Of a stretch of 64,000 nucleotides of DNA, positions 22,895 through 33,660 are shown in pieces. Source of the DNA: Corbicula japonica (Eukaryota > Mollusca > Bivalvia > Venerida > Cyrenidae); NCBI GenBank assembly GCA_038501625.1, contig JAZAYU010000169.1, forward strand, positions 434,001-498,000, read 5' to 3'. Position 1 is the first letter of the stretch; the number at the start of each line of letters is the position of its first letter. The notes under the pieces are model-generated. The model saw only the letters and a program-made list of their open reading frames with translations. It was not told the DNA's origin and did not search any database. Both the position numbers and the translations under genes were made by a program.

Positions 22895-23490
22895 CATAGC
22901 TCTATCAGCAACATCATAAAATCGAATTATTCTCAAAGGGGCATAACTCCAAACTTCATGCTCAGTGCCGATGTTTTCATTCTTATGCAAATATTTGTTC
23001 TGAAATCTACAAATATTTAAAGGCTGAAGCAACCAGTAGTTGATCACACACTAAAAGCAATTGTTAGCTGAGAAATGGGTCCAAGTCTTCTACAAATAGA
23101 ACAGAGGGATGATGAGAATAAATGAGGCTTTTCCAATCACATGCTGGAGAACTAGCACTTTTGAAGCAAAGTGGTGCAAAAAAATGATAATCCAAGTTTT
23201 TCCAACCATAGCTAGTGTTGTATCCAGGATTTAAAAAGGGCAGGGTGCTGTGGAAAAAGAGCAGGGTGCTGTCAAAAAGGGGCAGGGGCAAATACGTGTT
23301 TTTCGCTAGCAAAAGGGCACTTTTCAGAATATTTAAACTGTTGCAGGGCTCTGCCTACTGGGCGAATCGGGCGCAATTGTCGCCTTCACTTTCCAAACTT
23401 CGCCCTAACAAAAATCATAAAAATAATATTTTGTTTGATGACATTCCATCTGTTCACTACGCTCCACCCGATTTATGAAATGCCCGCCTA
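22895..23490. other. Mostly unassigned; short GGGCAGGG-type repeats
   Basis: GGGCAGGGTGCTGT and GAGCAGGGTGCTGT occur in tandem near 23240-23270. Otherwise nothing was recognised. Confidence 0.35.
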
Positions 23491-23959
23491 CTAGACCAAT
23501 AACAAGAGCTGTCACTTGAAATTGACATATGCCCCCGAAATGCAGCTTTGAAATCGAATAGGTATACATATGTAATAAATAAACATATGTAATGAAAAAT
23601 ATGCTTGTGGAAGACAAAGCATACTGCATGCATATAATGTGAAAGATGAAAGGATCATATGTTTTAAGTCTGTAGTAAATATATAGTTAAATAAAGTTAA
23701 ATATTACATTTTTTTTTAAATTCGAAGATTATTGGGGAAATTATCCTGGAAAATGATTATTAGAGTTATGAACCTTACTACATGTGATGTGGGTAATATG
23801 AACCAGAGGGCCATGATGGCCCTTTATCACTCACCTGAGTACAACAAAGTTGTGTTGTACAAGACCCAAGACCCATATGGTGAACATTTACACCAAGTTA
23901 TTTTAAAATCCAATAAGAAACAACAAATCTACAGCTTGGAAAAGAAAATGCTATTTTTC

Positions 23960-24190
23960 GTAACAGTGACCTTGACCTTTGACCTACCGGCATGGGTATT
24001 GTAAGCAACACATCCTTTTGTCATGGTGAACATTTATGTAAAGTTATTTTGAAATCACTTCATTCATTAGGAATTAACAGCCCAGACAAGAAAATGTTAT
24101 TTTTTGTAAAGGTGACCTTGACCTTGGACCAACAGGCATGGGTACTGTACGCGAAAGTACACCTTGTCATGGTAAACATTTATTAGTTAT
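23960..24190. repeat. Two units of the TGACCTTGACC repeat (about 147 bp)
   Basis: CTATTTTTCGTAACAGTGAC and then TGACCTTGACCTTTGACCT (23967-23985); a second unit has AAGGTGACCTTGACCTTGG. It matches the array at 38330-39060. Confidence 0.8.
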
Positions 24191-24229
24191 TTTAAAATCC
24201 AATGAGAAATAACAAATTTACAGCCTGGA

Positions 24230-25395
24230 CAAGATTTTTCTATTTTTAGTAACAGTGACCTAGTTTTTGACCCCAGGTGACCCATATTCAAACTCGTCCA
24301 ATTAATAACTGGGACATATGTCCTGACCAAATTTCTTTACAATCTGATAATCAGAGTAAAGTGTGACCACTATAGTGTAAACAAGAAAATTCTATTTTTA
24401 GAAATAGTGACCTAGTTTTTGGACCCAGATGAACTATATTCGAACTTGTCTGAGAAATCATTGGGACAAACATCCTGACCAAGTTTCATGACAATCGGAG
24501 CAAAAATGTGACCTCTAGAGTGTTCACAAGAAAATTGTATTTTTAGTAACAGTGACCTAGTTTTTGGACCCAGACGACCCATATTCAAAATTGTCCCAGA
24601 AATCATAGGGACAAACATCCTGACCAAGTGTCATGACAATCAGAACAAAAATGTGACCGCTAGAGTGTTAACAAGAAAATTATATTTTTAGTTACAGTGA
24701 CCTAGTTTTTGGACCCAGATGATCCATATTCAAACTCATCCTAGAAATAATTGGGACAAATATCCTGACCAAGTTTCATGATAACTAGAGCAAAAATGTG
24801 ACTGCTAGAGTGTTAACAAGAAAATTCTATTTATAGTAACAGTGACCTAGTTTTTGGACCCAGATGACCCATATTCAAACTCAGCCTAGAAATAATTGGG
24901 ACAAATATCCTGACCAAGTTTCATGATAATTGGAGCAAAAATGTGACTGCTAGAGTGTTAAGAAGAAAATTCTATTTATAGTAACAGTGACCTAGTTTTT
25001 GGACCCAGATGACCCTTATTTGAACTCGTCCGAGAATTCATTGGGACAAACATCCTGACCAAGTTTCATGACAATCGGAGCAAAAATGTGCCCGCCTAGA
25101 GTGTTAACAAGAAAATTCTATTTTAAGTAACAGTGACCTAGTTTTTGGACCCAGATAACCCGTATTCGAATTCTTCTGACAAATCATTGGGACAAACATC
25201 CTGACCAAGTTTCATGACAATCAGAACAAAAATGTGACCGCTAGAGTGTTAACAAGAAAATTCTATTTTTAGTAACAGTGACCTAGTTTTTGGACCCTGA
25301 TGACCCATATTGGAACTCGTCCGAGAAATCATTGGGACAAACATCCTGACCAAATTTCATGACAATCGGACAAAAAAATGTAACCTCTATTGCGT
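24230..25395. repeat. 145-bp tandem array, eight units
   Basis: AGTGACCTAG lies at 24254, 24406, 24551, 24696, 24841, 24986, 25132 and 25277: six of the seven spacings are 145-146 bp (the first is 152). Each unit carries AAGAAAATTCTATTTTTAGT, TTTTTGGACCCAGATGA, ATTGGGACAAACATCCTGAC and AAGTTTCATGACAATC. Confidence 0.95.
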
Positions 25396-25407
25396 TAACA
25401 AAATTTA

Positions 25408-25426
25408 CCTTAGGGTTAGGGTTAGG
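25408..25426 (+). repeat. Short interstitial telomere-like repeat
   Basis: CCTTAGGGTTAGGGTTAGG, just over three TTAGGG units, the metazoan telomere unit, directly after the 145-bp array. Confidence 0.7.
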
Positions 25427-25639
25427 TAAAAAGGCCCATAACTCAGCCAAAAATAATCCGATCAGAAATTCCTTTGGATATGCACAATAAGTCTTGGTGA
25501 CAAACACTCCTGTGAAGTTTCAATGAAATCCCTTAAAGAAAATACAGGTCAATTTCTAAATCTATTTTCAAAGCAAAAACCTAGCCGAAAACTTTACTTC
25601 AAATGATAAAAGAACGAATTTGCGGGAAAAATTGTCGAT

Positions 25640-26068
25640 TTTTTTACCATGTTGACAGTTCACAAAGAAAATACATCCTATTTTCTTATAAAATGTGTTA
25701 AATCAGCTGCTTTGGTTATTTTTTGCTTTGGAAATGTTATACTGGTTTATTAGTATTTACGTTTGTCATCCATTTTCGCGACGTCCTATTTTTGACATAC
25801 CATCAATCTAGTATCAAATCGTCTTTACAAGTACCCATTTGCATAAAAACTCGTTCTGAGCATAAAATTGATTGTGAAATAAATTATTTTGCCCAACACT
25901 TTAATGCACTTTTTTTACATGGTTTGGTTAAGACTGCATTGAAGTATAAAGACCTTTTTGGTATACAAATAACAGTTAATCCAATTGATTTTGTCTGCAA
26001 TAGTGAAGTGAAGAGTGCCTTGTTATTAAAAATTGTCAGTAATTTTTCATAAAGAAAATAATAATTAA
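25640..26068 (+). other. Unassigned; 109-codon frame of unknown status
   Basis: The frame 25723-26052 has no recognisable domain, no upstream splice acceptor I trust, and low-complexity AT-rich composition. Probably chance. Confidence 0.25.
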
Positions 26069-28128
26069 CAGGTTGGGGAAAGGTATCAAAAGTAGCTATA
26101 ATTGCTACTTTCGGCTATAATAGCTACAAGTAGCAATATCAGAATGAATGAAAAGTACAAACATGTGATATTTCTCGATTTTGGTTCGAAACCGCAACCT
26201 ATCCGAACTTGTGCAACTTGCTACGTACTAGTGCTTCACTTTGTTAACAACAACACTGACATCAAATGTTCAAAACAATGCGGTAATTACATAGAGAAAT
26301 TGTAAACAAACCACCAAAACACTTTTTACCATGTAATATGTAATGAAAAATGCCTTAATCTGACCACAACGTTCGTAAAATTCATCGACTTATCGGATCG
26401 CACGATCTCGGACTTTGATCGCACTATTAAAAAGCATTTTAAACGAAATTTTATTGTTTCTTCATTAATTATGTAGACTGTGGTACAGTGTGTCCTCAAA
26501 ATTATTGTTGTATAAGTGAATTCTGTTGATGAACATCTTTAATGAGGTTCATAATTTGGTTGACACATTTGTTGTCAAGAGTGAAGCTAGTTTCGGGGAC
26601 TAAAGTCTTTATTCATTTGTAATTTATATTATGGATTTGGGGAAAGGTTGAGTGTTGTTGTTATAACACTACACATTGTTTTGTTGTCGTATGTAACCCT
26701 CAGATTTCTGGCTACCACCTGATTATTATGGAAGAAAATAATTTTATCGGAATGTTGTTCATTTTTATTTTTATTTTTTTCATAAAATGACGCAAAATTC
26801 CCCTTCCTGCGCTTATGGGTACCTGTCCCCGAAAGTAGTCTAGGGCCTTGACTGTTTCACTGCGCATGTCTGTACTTTCAGCAGACAGCGACAGTAGTAA
26901 ACCAATTTTGTCCGGCGGCTATAACCGCCAGAGAATCCTTAGCGAGTTTCAGTTATCTTTCCTTGAGGTTTAAATTAGGCGGTATTCCCCATGCTTACAA
27001 GTACATAACAACACCAGCTAGTGTTAGGTTTAAAAATACAATAAAATTGGAGTCATATTACAGATGCAAGTTTAACATTATCCCAACTGGGTTGCTGATA
27101 GCAATTTGATGCCACTTAACCTGGTCACTGACATATTGCAATACATATGTTTGGAATACCTACATTACTTCGATATGTTAAACCTTCGAGTTGCAAAAAC
27201 GTGCACAATGTTTGCCATATCATGTCGTTCAGTGCACTGTTTACACCTTCCAGTTGCTGGTTTATAAAGTATTAGCTGTACTTCTTCTAATCTTTATCAC
27301 AAATGGTGCATATATACTCGAGCATGCTATATCCATGTCAAGGTTTAAGAATTATTGTGGTGACCAATAAGCCTAGTTGATGAGGATCGTGAGAGCGAAT
27401 TTTTAAAATAGATACAGAGAGCAAGTGTGATGTCATCCAGCAGCCAATCGGAGGCCTCTAGATTTTGTTTTACAACAGTCGTTTATTTTCTGATAACGAC
27501 GGAGAAAGAGTCTAGTCTAGTGCTCTGCTATTTATATTATGTGAACAGCTGTTTCATAGTGTACACGTGACACCAAATGATTATCATGCTATTTCCTGCG
27601 TAACAAGTACAACAAAATCAGAAACAAATTTTATATTATATTTATTAAAAGTTACATTTGATTTCACGCAGAGCATAAATATATAGATGACAAATCTTTA
27701 TTACACACCCTATATACTAATTGACCTAATTACAAAGAAAATACATTTTCGTTTACAAACAATAGTTATTATAACAATCAAGTTAACCGGTGTCAAGGTA
27801 CAAACAACTGCGAGTGGCTGGAGAGGAAATTGTTGCCAAAATACCCAAAATTTTCACAAAGATATTACATATCACTGGTTAAACTATATGTATGCATGTT
27901 TTTTATATAATTACCGCATTGTTTTCAACACTGCATGTCAATGTTATTGTCTTCAAAGTGAAGCACTAGTACGTAGCAAGTTGCACAAGTTCGGATAGGT
28001 TGCGGTTTCGAACCAAAATCGAGAAATATCACATGTTTGTACTTTTCATTCATTCTGATATTGCTACTTGTAGCTATTATAGCCGAAAGTAGCAATTATA
28101 GCTACTTTTGATACCTTTCCCCAACCTG
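26069..28128. mobile_element. Non-autonomous DNA transposon with 175-bp identical inverted ends
   Basis: Arms 26069-26243 and 27954-28128 are exact reverse complements over 175 bp, then diverge but stay alignable for about 60 bp further in. Ends are CAGGTTGGGG...CCCCAACCTG, flanked by ATTAA at 26064-26068 and 28129-28133, a plausible 5-bp target duplication. Near each tip the arm contains its own imperfect palindrome (GTAGCTATAATTGCTAC, then TATAATAGCTAC). The 1.7-kb interior has no transposase I can recognise; an old repeat (26791-26846) sits within it. Confidence 0.85.
26791..26846. repeat. Inverted counterpart of the 22221 repeat
   Basis: AAATTCCCCTTCCTG and TATGGGTACCTGTCCCC; see 22221-22290. 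Confidence 0.55.
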
Positions 28129-28610
28129 ATTAACAGTTAATTTTTATAACATAGATAAAATCATGTGAATTTAAAAACAAATTAAATAACTATTGGTAGT
28201 AACTTAATGCTATTTCCCATGTATGTCTAAATAACGCGTGAAACTTTGGCTATTAATTTATTTTTCAAAAAAAGTTTGGCTATTATTTTAAAACAACCAG
28301 CGTGAGCACTGACTGTTCGGCTTCAGGAAAGGTACCGTTTAGGGGAGACAGTTAAAAGAAAGAAAAACACCACACTACCTTGTCACTACCACTGACCTCC
28401 AGATGACTGTGCTGTTACAGATTGATGGAAACCTACCTTCCCACCCTATTATTTTAGATATCGAATTATATCACTGCTCAGCATGAGGTCGAAAAGTAAA
28501 CTGCTGGCATTTGTTTTCTTCAATTAAGGATTTAGCGCAAGGCAAAACAAAAACTAAAATTTGACCGTGGTGGCTAAACAAAACTATCTGTTTTAGTGTT
28601 TGTGTCTTAC
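28129..28610. other. Unassigned
   Basis: No feature recognised between the DNA transposon and the CpG-containing segment at 28.6 kb. Confidence 0.3.
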
Positions 28611-28720
28611 CGGTTTAGGCTGACAATCTTGTATCATTCCTGCGACTCGAGCTCATCAACCCGGAAATGAACTTACCGGAAGTATTTATGATGCACACAC
28701 AGACTGGTTGTTACCGGTTA
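28611..28720 (-). promoter_or_regulatory. Candidate promoter / non-coding first exon of a minus-strand gene
   Basis: Read on the minus strand this holds ETS-like sites ACTTCCGGTAAG and ATTTCCGGG, several CpGs in otherwise AT-rich DNA, and a good donor CTAAACCG|GTAAGA near 28610. That arrangement fits a TATA-less promoter with an untranslated first exon. CDC42SE (coding from 5.56 kb, same strand) is the nearest downstream gene seen, which would imply a 23-kb first intron. Entirely inferred. Confidence 0.25.
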
Positions 28721-28854
28721 GATACGCAATGGAAACGTGTACACATTATCCGCAACGGAAAAAATGTCAAGAGCATTTAAGGTCAACGGACATTAAATAG
28801 AAGAGCCTGTCGAGGATTGTACAATTTTGTCTAGGGCGAACACACACCGTTCAT

Positions 28855-28903
28855 CCCGATAAGGTGAATGCCGTTGGTAAGCCGACGGCAGTTGCTTGTG
28901 TAT
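28855..28903 (+). repeat. Repeat end inverted relative to 34313-34360
   Basis: GATAAGGTGAATGCCGTTGG followed by AAGCCGACGGCAGTTGCTTG; the reverse complement occurs at 34313-34360 with one mismatch. Confidence 0.85.
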
Positions 28904-29321
28904 GCAGACGTTCATGTTACTGTGAGTCATGTATACTAGTCTCAATAATTCGACTGCAAGCACAGACCCATTATCATACGGACGTTTTCGTTGTCTGTGC
29001 TTTACGTCTCAAGCAGATACGATCAAAACTGTGGTGGAAATCGACCCGATTTAAATTATTTTTTTTCACTCCCACATGAAAATTTCAACACTGGTATGTA
29101 AAATACCGTTATAAAACATAAATATTAAATGATAAAAGTAACAATAAAATGAACGAATAATCCACAAAATAACTTGTTAAACCTAGATAGCATATGCCGT
29201 TCACACGGTGAAAATTATCGATAAACGCGAGTCAGATAAACTTTATGCGGTGTAATCGACATGGGTGGAGGTTTAAATAGTTTTGCATAAAAAAACGAAA
29301 ACGTTACTTATAAACTTATAA
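28904..29321. other. Unassigned
   Basis: No gene recognised. The interval separates the inverted repeat end from the truncated LINE. Confidence 0.3.
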
Positions 29322-29921
29322 CCGCAAAAACAAAATTGGTGGCAGTATTGCTTTGTCTTATAAAACTGAAATCAAAATGAGAAAGATCGAACATGGGACC
29401 AAACAAAGTTTTGAATTTAGCATATGGAAACTTATTTTCAAAAGTATAACAGTACACGTTGTTGGTATATACAGACCCCGTCCCTAGCCACATGTGAGCA
29501 ATTTGTAATTGACTTTTCGAATTTCATAGAAGATATCTTACCTACATACTCCAACTTGTTGATCATGGGAGACTTCAATCTTCACCTTGACAATTGTAGT
29601 GGAGCATCTACAAACTTTCAAAATTGCCTACATGCCATGGGCTTAGAGCAACATGTTAACTTTAGTACACACATTGCTGGAAACTGTTTAGACTTGGTTA
29701 TCACTGAATCGACAAATGGTGTATGTGTACTTAAACGTGAACAGGGAAACTTCCTCTCTGATCACTGTGCTGTTCACGTAGTCATTAATGTGAAGAAAGA
29801 AAACGTGACATCACCAGTAAAACTGTACAATTTAGAAACTGGAAAAGCATATCGCATTCTGAATTCTCAGATGATCTGGCTAAAATTTCAGTTAATAGTG
29901 AAGACGTCAATATTCTTGTAA
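29322..29921 (+). pseudogene. LINE apurinic endonuclease domain (partial)
   Basis: Two frames carry the domain: an early part ending HVVGIYRPRP, then 29424-29921 with LLIMGDFNLHLDN (the GDFN catalytic block) and NFLSDHCAVHV (the SDH motif near the C-terminus). In the family this endonuclease nicks the target for target-primed reverse transcription. The N-terminal third is missing and the frame changes between the Y-R-P and GDFN blocks, so it cannot be functional. Confidence 0.85.
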
Positions 29922-30185
29922 ACTTGTTTGAATCAGAAATCCAGTCTGTTATTGACAAACAAGCTCTAATAAAGAAACAAACTAGGATATGCAGAACTAA
30001 AAAAACTTGGTTCAGTGAATCAATTTTGGAATCTACACGTATGGTCCGGAGAACAGAGAGAATGTGGAGAAAATACAAAGAGCCAGAACAGTTCAAGGAA
30101 TTTAAAGAAGCACGAAATAGGTACTGTTAAGCAATTGATTCTGAATAAAACTAGTTTTAAAAATTCTAAATGCCAAAGGTGATTA

Positions 30186-31889
30186 AAAAAACTCTATGGT
30201 ATAATTTCAGAATTAACCGGTACTAAAGCCGAAAATCCAATGCCACAGTCTTCAAATGATGGTGAACTAGCTGAGAAGTTCGCAGATTTTTTCATGGACA
30301 AAATATCTAAAATTCGTGAAACACTTCAGGAATTTCCGAGTTTCAGGCCAGATGTCAAACATGTTCAACCTTTAGAAAATTTTGAGGATTTTACAGAAAC
30401 AGAGGTGAAGCATCTAATTAGTGAACTTAATAACAAATCATGTGAGTTAGACTTATTACCCACACATATATTAAAGTCACGTCTTGATGAGCTTCTACCA
30501 ACCATTACCAAACTAGTCAATCTATCTTTGTCCAATGGCGTATTTCCAACACACTGGAAACAGGCGGTCGTTAGACCCCTTCTTAAGAAGTCCGGTTTAG
30601 AGTTACAACTGTCAAACTACAGGCCTGTCAGCAATTTATCTTTTCTTTCAAAATTAATAGAAAAAGCTGCGCTCTTCAGACTAAATAGTCATGTCGATAC
30701 CCATAATTTGTTACCCAAAAACCAATCAGCATATAGACGTCATCATTCATGTGAGACTGCTTTACTCAGACTTGTCAATGATCTCCTAGATGGTATGGAG
30801 AAACAAGAGGTGACTGCTTTAATAGCAATTGATCTAAGTGCAGCCTTCGACACCGTGGACCACAGCATTCTACTCGACGTTCTACACAGTCAGTACGGAG
30901 TAAATGGTACCTTGCTGGCATGGGTGGATTCGTACCTGCGACCTCGTGGTTGTCGCGTCAGTGTTAATTCTACTGAATCAACTCCACGATCGCTTGAATG
31001 TAGTGTGCCTCAGGGAAGCTGTCTTGGTCCCTGGCTTTACCTCACATATGCGGGAACTTTGTTCGATGTTATCCCACCAACCATATCTCTCTACGGCTTC
31101 GCTGATGACCACATTGCTAGTCAACGCTTTCAACCAACTTCAGCGATCAATGAACATAACGCTATAAAGCAAATTGAAGACAGTGCTGTAATCATCAATG
31201 AGTGGATGAATGCCAATAAACTCAAAATGAACACCACTAAGACAGAATTCATCATCTTTGGTAGTAAAGCCCAACTTGGTAAATGTCTAACTAAAGAAAT
31301 TGATATTGCCGGTGATAAAATTCAAAATGTTAGTGTGATTAGATACTTAGGTGCCTACTTAGATGAAAGCCTAAAATTCTCAACACATGTAAAAACCAAG
31401 TGTAGAACTGCCATGTTAAACTATTTGAGAATAAAGGACATTCGCAAATATCTTACTCAGGATGCTACAAAAATTCTAGTATTGTCGTTAGTAATCTCAC
31501 ATTTGGATTATTGCAACGCTTTATTGTTTGGAATTTCAGAAAGTGAATTACAGAAATTACAGCGTATCCAGAATATGTGAGCTAAACTTGTTTTGCAACG
31601 TGGTAAATATGATAGTTCCAAAGACTCCTTGTTTGAACTTCATTGGTTACCAATTAAAGCTAGAATCAACTTTAAAATACTGTGTACAATGTATAACTGT
31701 TTCATAGGCAACGCTCCGGTTTATCTAACAGAACTGTTAGTACACAAACCTGTCATAAAAAGACCAAATCTAAGATCTGCTGATAATGTGGATTACTGTT
31801 TTGCTGTTCCCTTTAACAAAAGGAAAACATTTAAAGACAGAAGTTTTAGCACCGTTGGTCCAACTCTCTCTGGAATAAATTGCCTCTAG
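30186..31889 (+). pseudogene. LINE reverse transcriptase (interrupted)
   Basis: The frame is open from about 30186 (KKLYGIISEL) through an ATG at 30240 to TGA at 31578. It contains HWKQAVVRPLLKK, NYRPVSNLSFLSKLIEK (motif 0-1), LIAIDLSAAFDTVDH (first catalytic Asp), SVPQGSCLGP and YGFADDH (catalytic DD; FADD in place of YADD). After the TGA the same frame continues with AKLVLQRGKYD and LHWLPIKARINFKIL, the usual C-terminal block, until a frame break near 31870. Conservation is high apart from the breaks, so the insertion is not very old. Confidence 0.92.
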
Positions 31890-31904
31890 TTCTTGCACTA
31901 CTTC

Positions 31905-33137
31905 TAAATTATCCGTGCTCTTAACTTCTTGTCTTACAGCTATTAAAGAACATGTTATTAGGTATTGCGATAAGGTTTTTGAAACTTCTGGCAAAAATTT
32001 ATTTTGGTCGATTAAAAATTCAAATGACGTTTTGAAAAAGCTTAAATCAAATAATTTTCAGGCGTTCTGTTTGTCTACCTATGATTTCTCAACTTTTACC
32101 TCGCTCCCTCATAATTTAATAAGAGACAAACTAACCAGTCTCATTGAAAAAACGTTTGCTAGAGAAAATAAAACTTTCATCGTTTGTAATGAACATAGGG
32201 CATTTTTTACAGATGGTTCTTATGATAATTATACTTATGGACTTGTCAAGACCTAATAGAGTCGCTAACTTTCTTACTGGATAATATTTATGTTAGATTT
32301 GGTACTTCTATTTATAAACAAGTAATAGGCATCCCAATGGGTACTAATTGTGCACCCCTTGTTGCTGATCTGTTTTTATACTGTTATGAAAGAGACTTTA
32401 TGTTATCTCTTTCTACTGAACATCAAGATGATATTATTACAGCTTTTAACAACACCTCGAGGTACCTTGATGATTTATTAAATATAGATAATAACCATTT
32501 TCCATTACTTGTTAATAAGATCTACCCTAAAGAACTACAACTTGATAAAGCGAACACTTCAGAAAAGCAAGCAAATTTTCTCGATCTAAATCTGTCAATT
32601 GAAAATGGTTATGTCACTACTAAAATATATGATAAAAGAGATGATTTTAATTTTAATATAGTAAATTTTCCGTTTTTAGATGGCGATGTTCCCCGTGCAA
32701 CATCTTACGGGGTTTACATTTCACAGCTTGTTCGCTTTTCAAGAGATTGCAACGATATTAATGATTTCAATGAACGTAATCTTTGCATTACAGAAAAACT
32801 TTTAAAACAAGGTTATCGGTATCACAAATTAAGGAAAACATTTTGCAAGTTTTATCGTCGATACCCAGATTTAATTCATAAATACAGGTGCAGTTTAAAA
32901 TCACTATTGCAACAAGGTATTTTACAGCCAGTTTTTTATGGGGATTTAATTTATAAACTTAAGAAGGTAAAGGGCAATGTTAACTTCTCCCGGTTATTCG
33001 TAAAAACCATCTGTAAATTTAAAAAGAAAGGTTACCAACATGATATTTTACAGCGCTCTGCATGCCTGGTGATTAACCCTTCTACAGTTTATCATTATGC
33101 TTACCTCTTTGGTTGCACGACGGTGGCAGGGGTTTAA
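31905..33137 (+). pseudogene. Penelope-like reverse transcriptase, copy 1 (one frameshift)
   Basis: 31915-32256 encodes the N-terminal part (FWSIKNSNDVL, FCLSTYDFSTFTSLP). A single frame change near 32232-32240 moves the reading into the frame that holds LDNIYVRFGTSIYKQ, GIPMGTNCAPLVADLFL and the catalytic SRYLDDLL, then DKRDDFNFNIVNFPF and a lysine/arginine-rich C-terminal region, ending VAGV at 33137. With that one lesion the frame is otherwise complete, and 32337-33137 is uninterrupted. Confidence 0.85.
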
Positions 33138-33403
33138 GAGTTTATGAAGGTTTATGGGGAAATCTTTTCTTAAAAGAACCTAGAAGCTCGATTTGTTTCT
33201 TTTATCCCTGTCATCGTGTTCTTGCTGATTTTACTCCAGGAGCTCTGGTCTCGGTAAGATCATTGAGTACCCGCTCTTTGACTTTGCAATGCTATTAGAT
33301 TCTTATGTTTTATATGTTTGTGTGCTTTTGCATGCAACATTGTTGAGCCAATTAGTGGGTTGGAGTTGTTTCACCATGACAACTTGTATTTGTTTTGTAA
33401 TAT

Positions 33404-33516
33404 GAGAACCTGTTGGGGCAAGTGTGAGGTTGGTGCACCCTATAACCTGGTTTAAACCCACAGTGGCAATTTGATTTGCCACTGACCGTTCCAAGGCGGT
33501 AACCCCTCGGGTTCTC
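33404..33516 (+). other. Cloverleaf-like structured segment, Penelope-like copy 1
   Basis: Outer stem GAGAACC (33404-33410) with GGTTCTC (33510-33516), continued by GGGG (33415-33418) with CCCC (33503-33506). Inside lie three hairpins: AGGTT...AACCT enclosing GGTGCACC; CAGTGGCAA/TTGCCACTG (33461-33469 with 33476-33484, perfect 9 bp); and ACCG...CGGT. It lies downstream of the RT stop codon. The same architecture occurs in copy 2; copy 3 has lost the middle hairpin. No hammerhead core (CTGATGA with GAAA) is present. Confidence 0.75.
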
Positions 33517-33660
33517 ATTTTTGTTAATTGTTAGTGGTGTCTCTTTTGAAACTGATCATTTTATTAACCATGCTCTCTCCCTCTCTTCTTCTTGACTGTG
33601 TAGAGAGGCTGTTTTTTTCTGAATGTGGCGATTCCTGATATGCATATTTCACCTTATAGA

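Larger units (their letters stand above)
23499..25640. mobile_element. Satellite-bearing dispersed element
   Basis: Begins ACAAGAGCTGTCA, the same first bases as the element at 37597, then carries two units of a TGACCTTGACC repeat (23960-24190) and the 145-bp array. The right border is not certain. No protein-coding potential. Confidence 0.5.
29322..31905 (+). mobile_element. Jockey-superfamily (CR1/L2-like) LINE, 5' truncated and broken
   Basis: Endonuclease and reverse transcriptase remnants in the usual order on the plus strand. The element starts inside the endonuclease and is joined at about 31905 to a Penelope-like element without its own 3' tail. Lesions: a frame change near 29480, TAA at 30127-30129, TGA at 31578-31580, and frame changes near 31870 and 31890. 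The CR1/L2-like placement is my judgement from the LPIKARINFKIL-type C-terminal block. Confidence 0.88.
31905..33660 (+). mobile_element. Penelope-like retroelement, copy 1
   Basis: Starts directly at the end of the LINE with the coding block LLTSCLTAIKEHVIRYCD, followed by the RT and a 3' region shared with copies 2 and 3 (to AGGCTGTTTTTTTCTGAATG and about 33660). It is the longest of the three copies. No GIY-YIG endonuclease was found in the window. Assignment to Penelope-like elements rests on the GIPMGTNCAPL block and is less certain than its being a reverse transcriptase. Confidence 0.75.

Noticed and set aside
26069..28128. piggyBac element with TTAA target
   Set aside because: The TIRs pair exactly only if the duplication is ATTAA; with TTAA the ends would be mismatched, and no DDD transposase is seen.
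33404..33516. Hammerhead ribozyme
   Set aside because: No CTGATGA and GAAA core in the segment or nearby on either strand.
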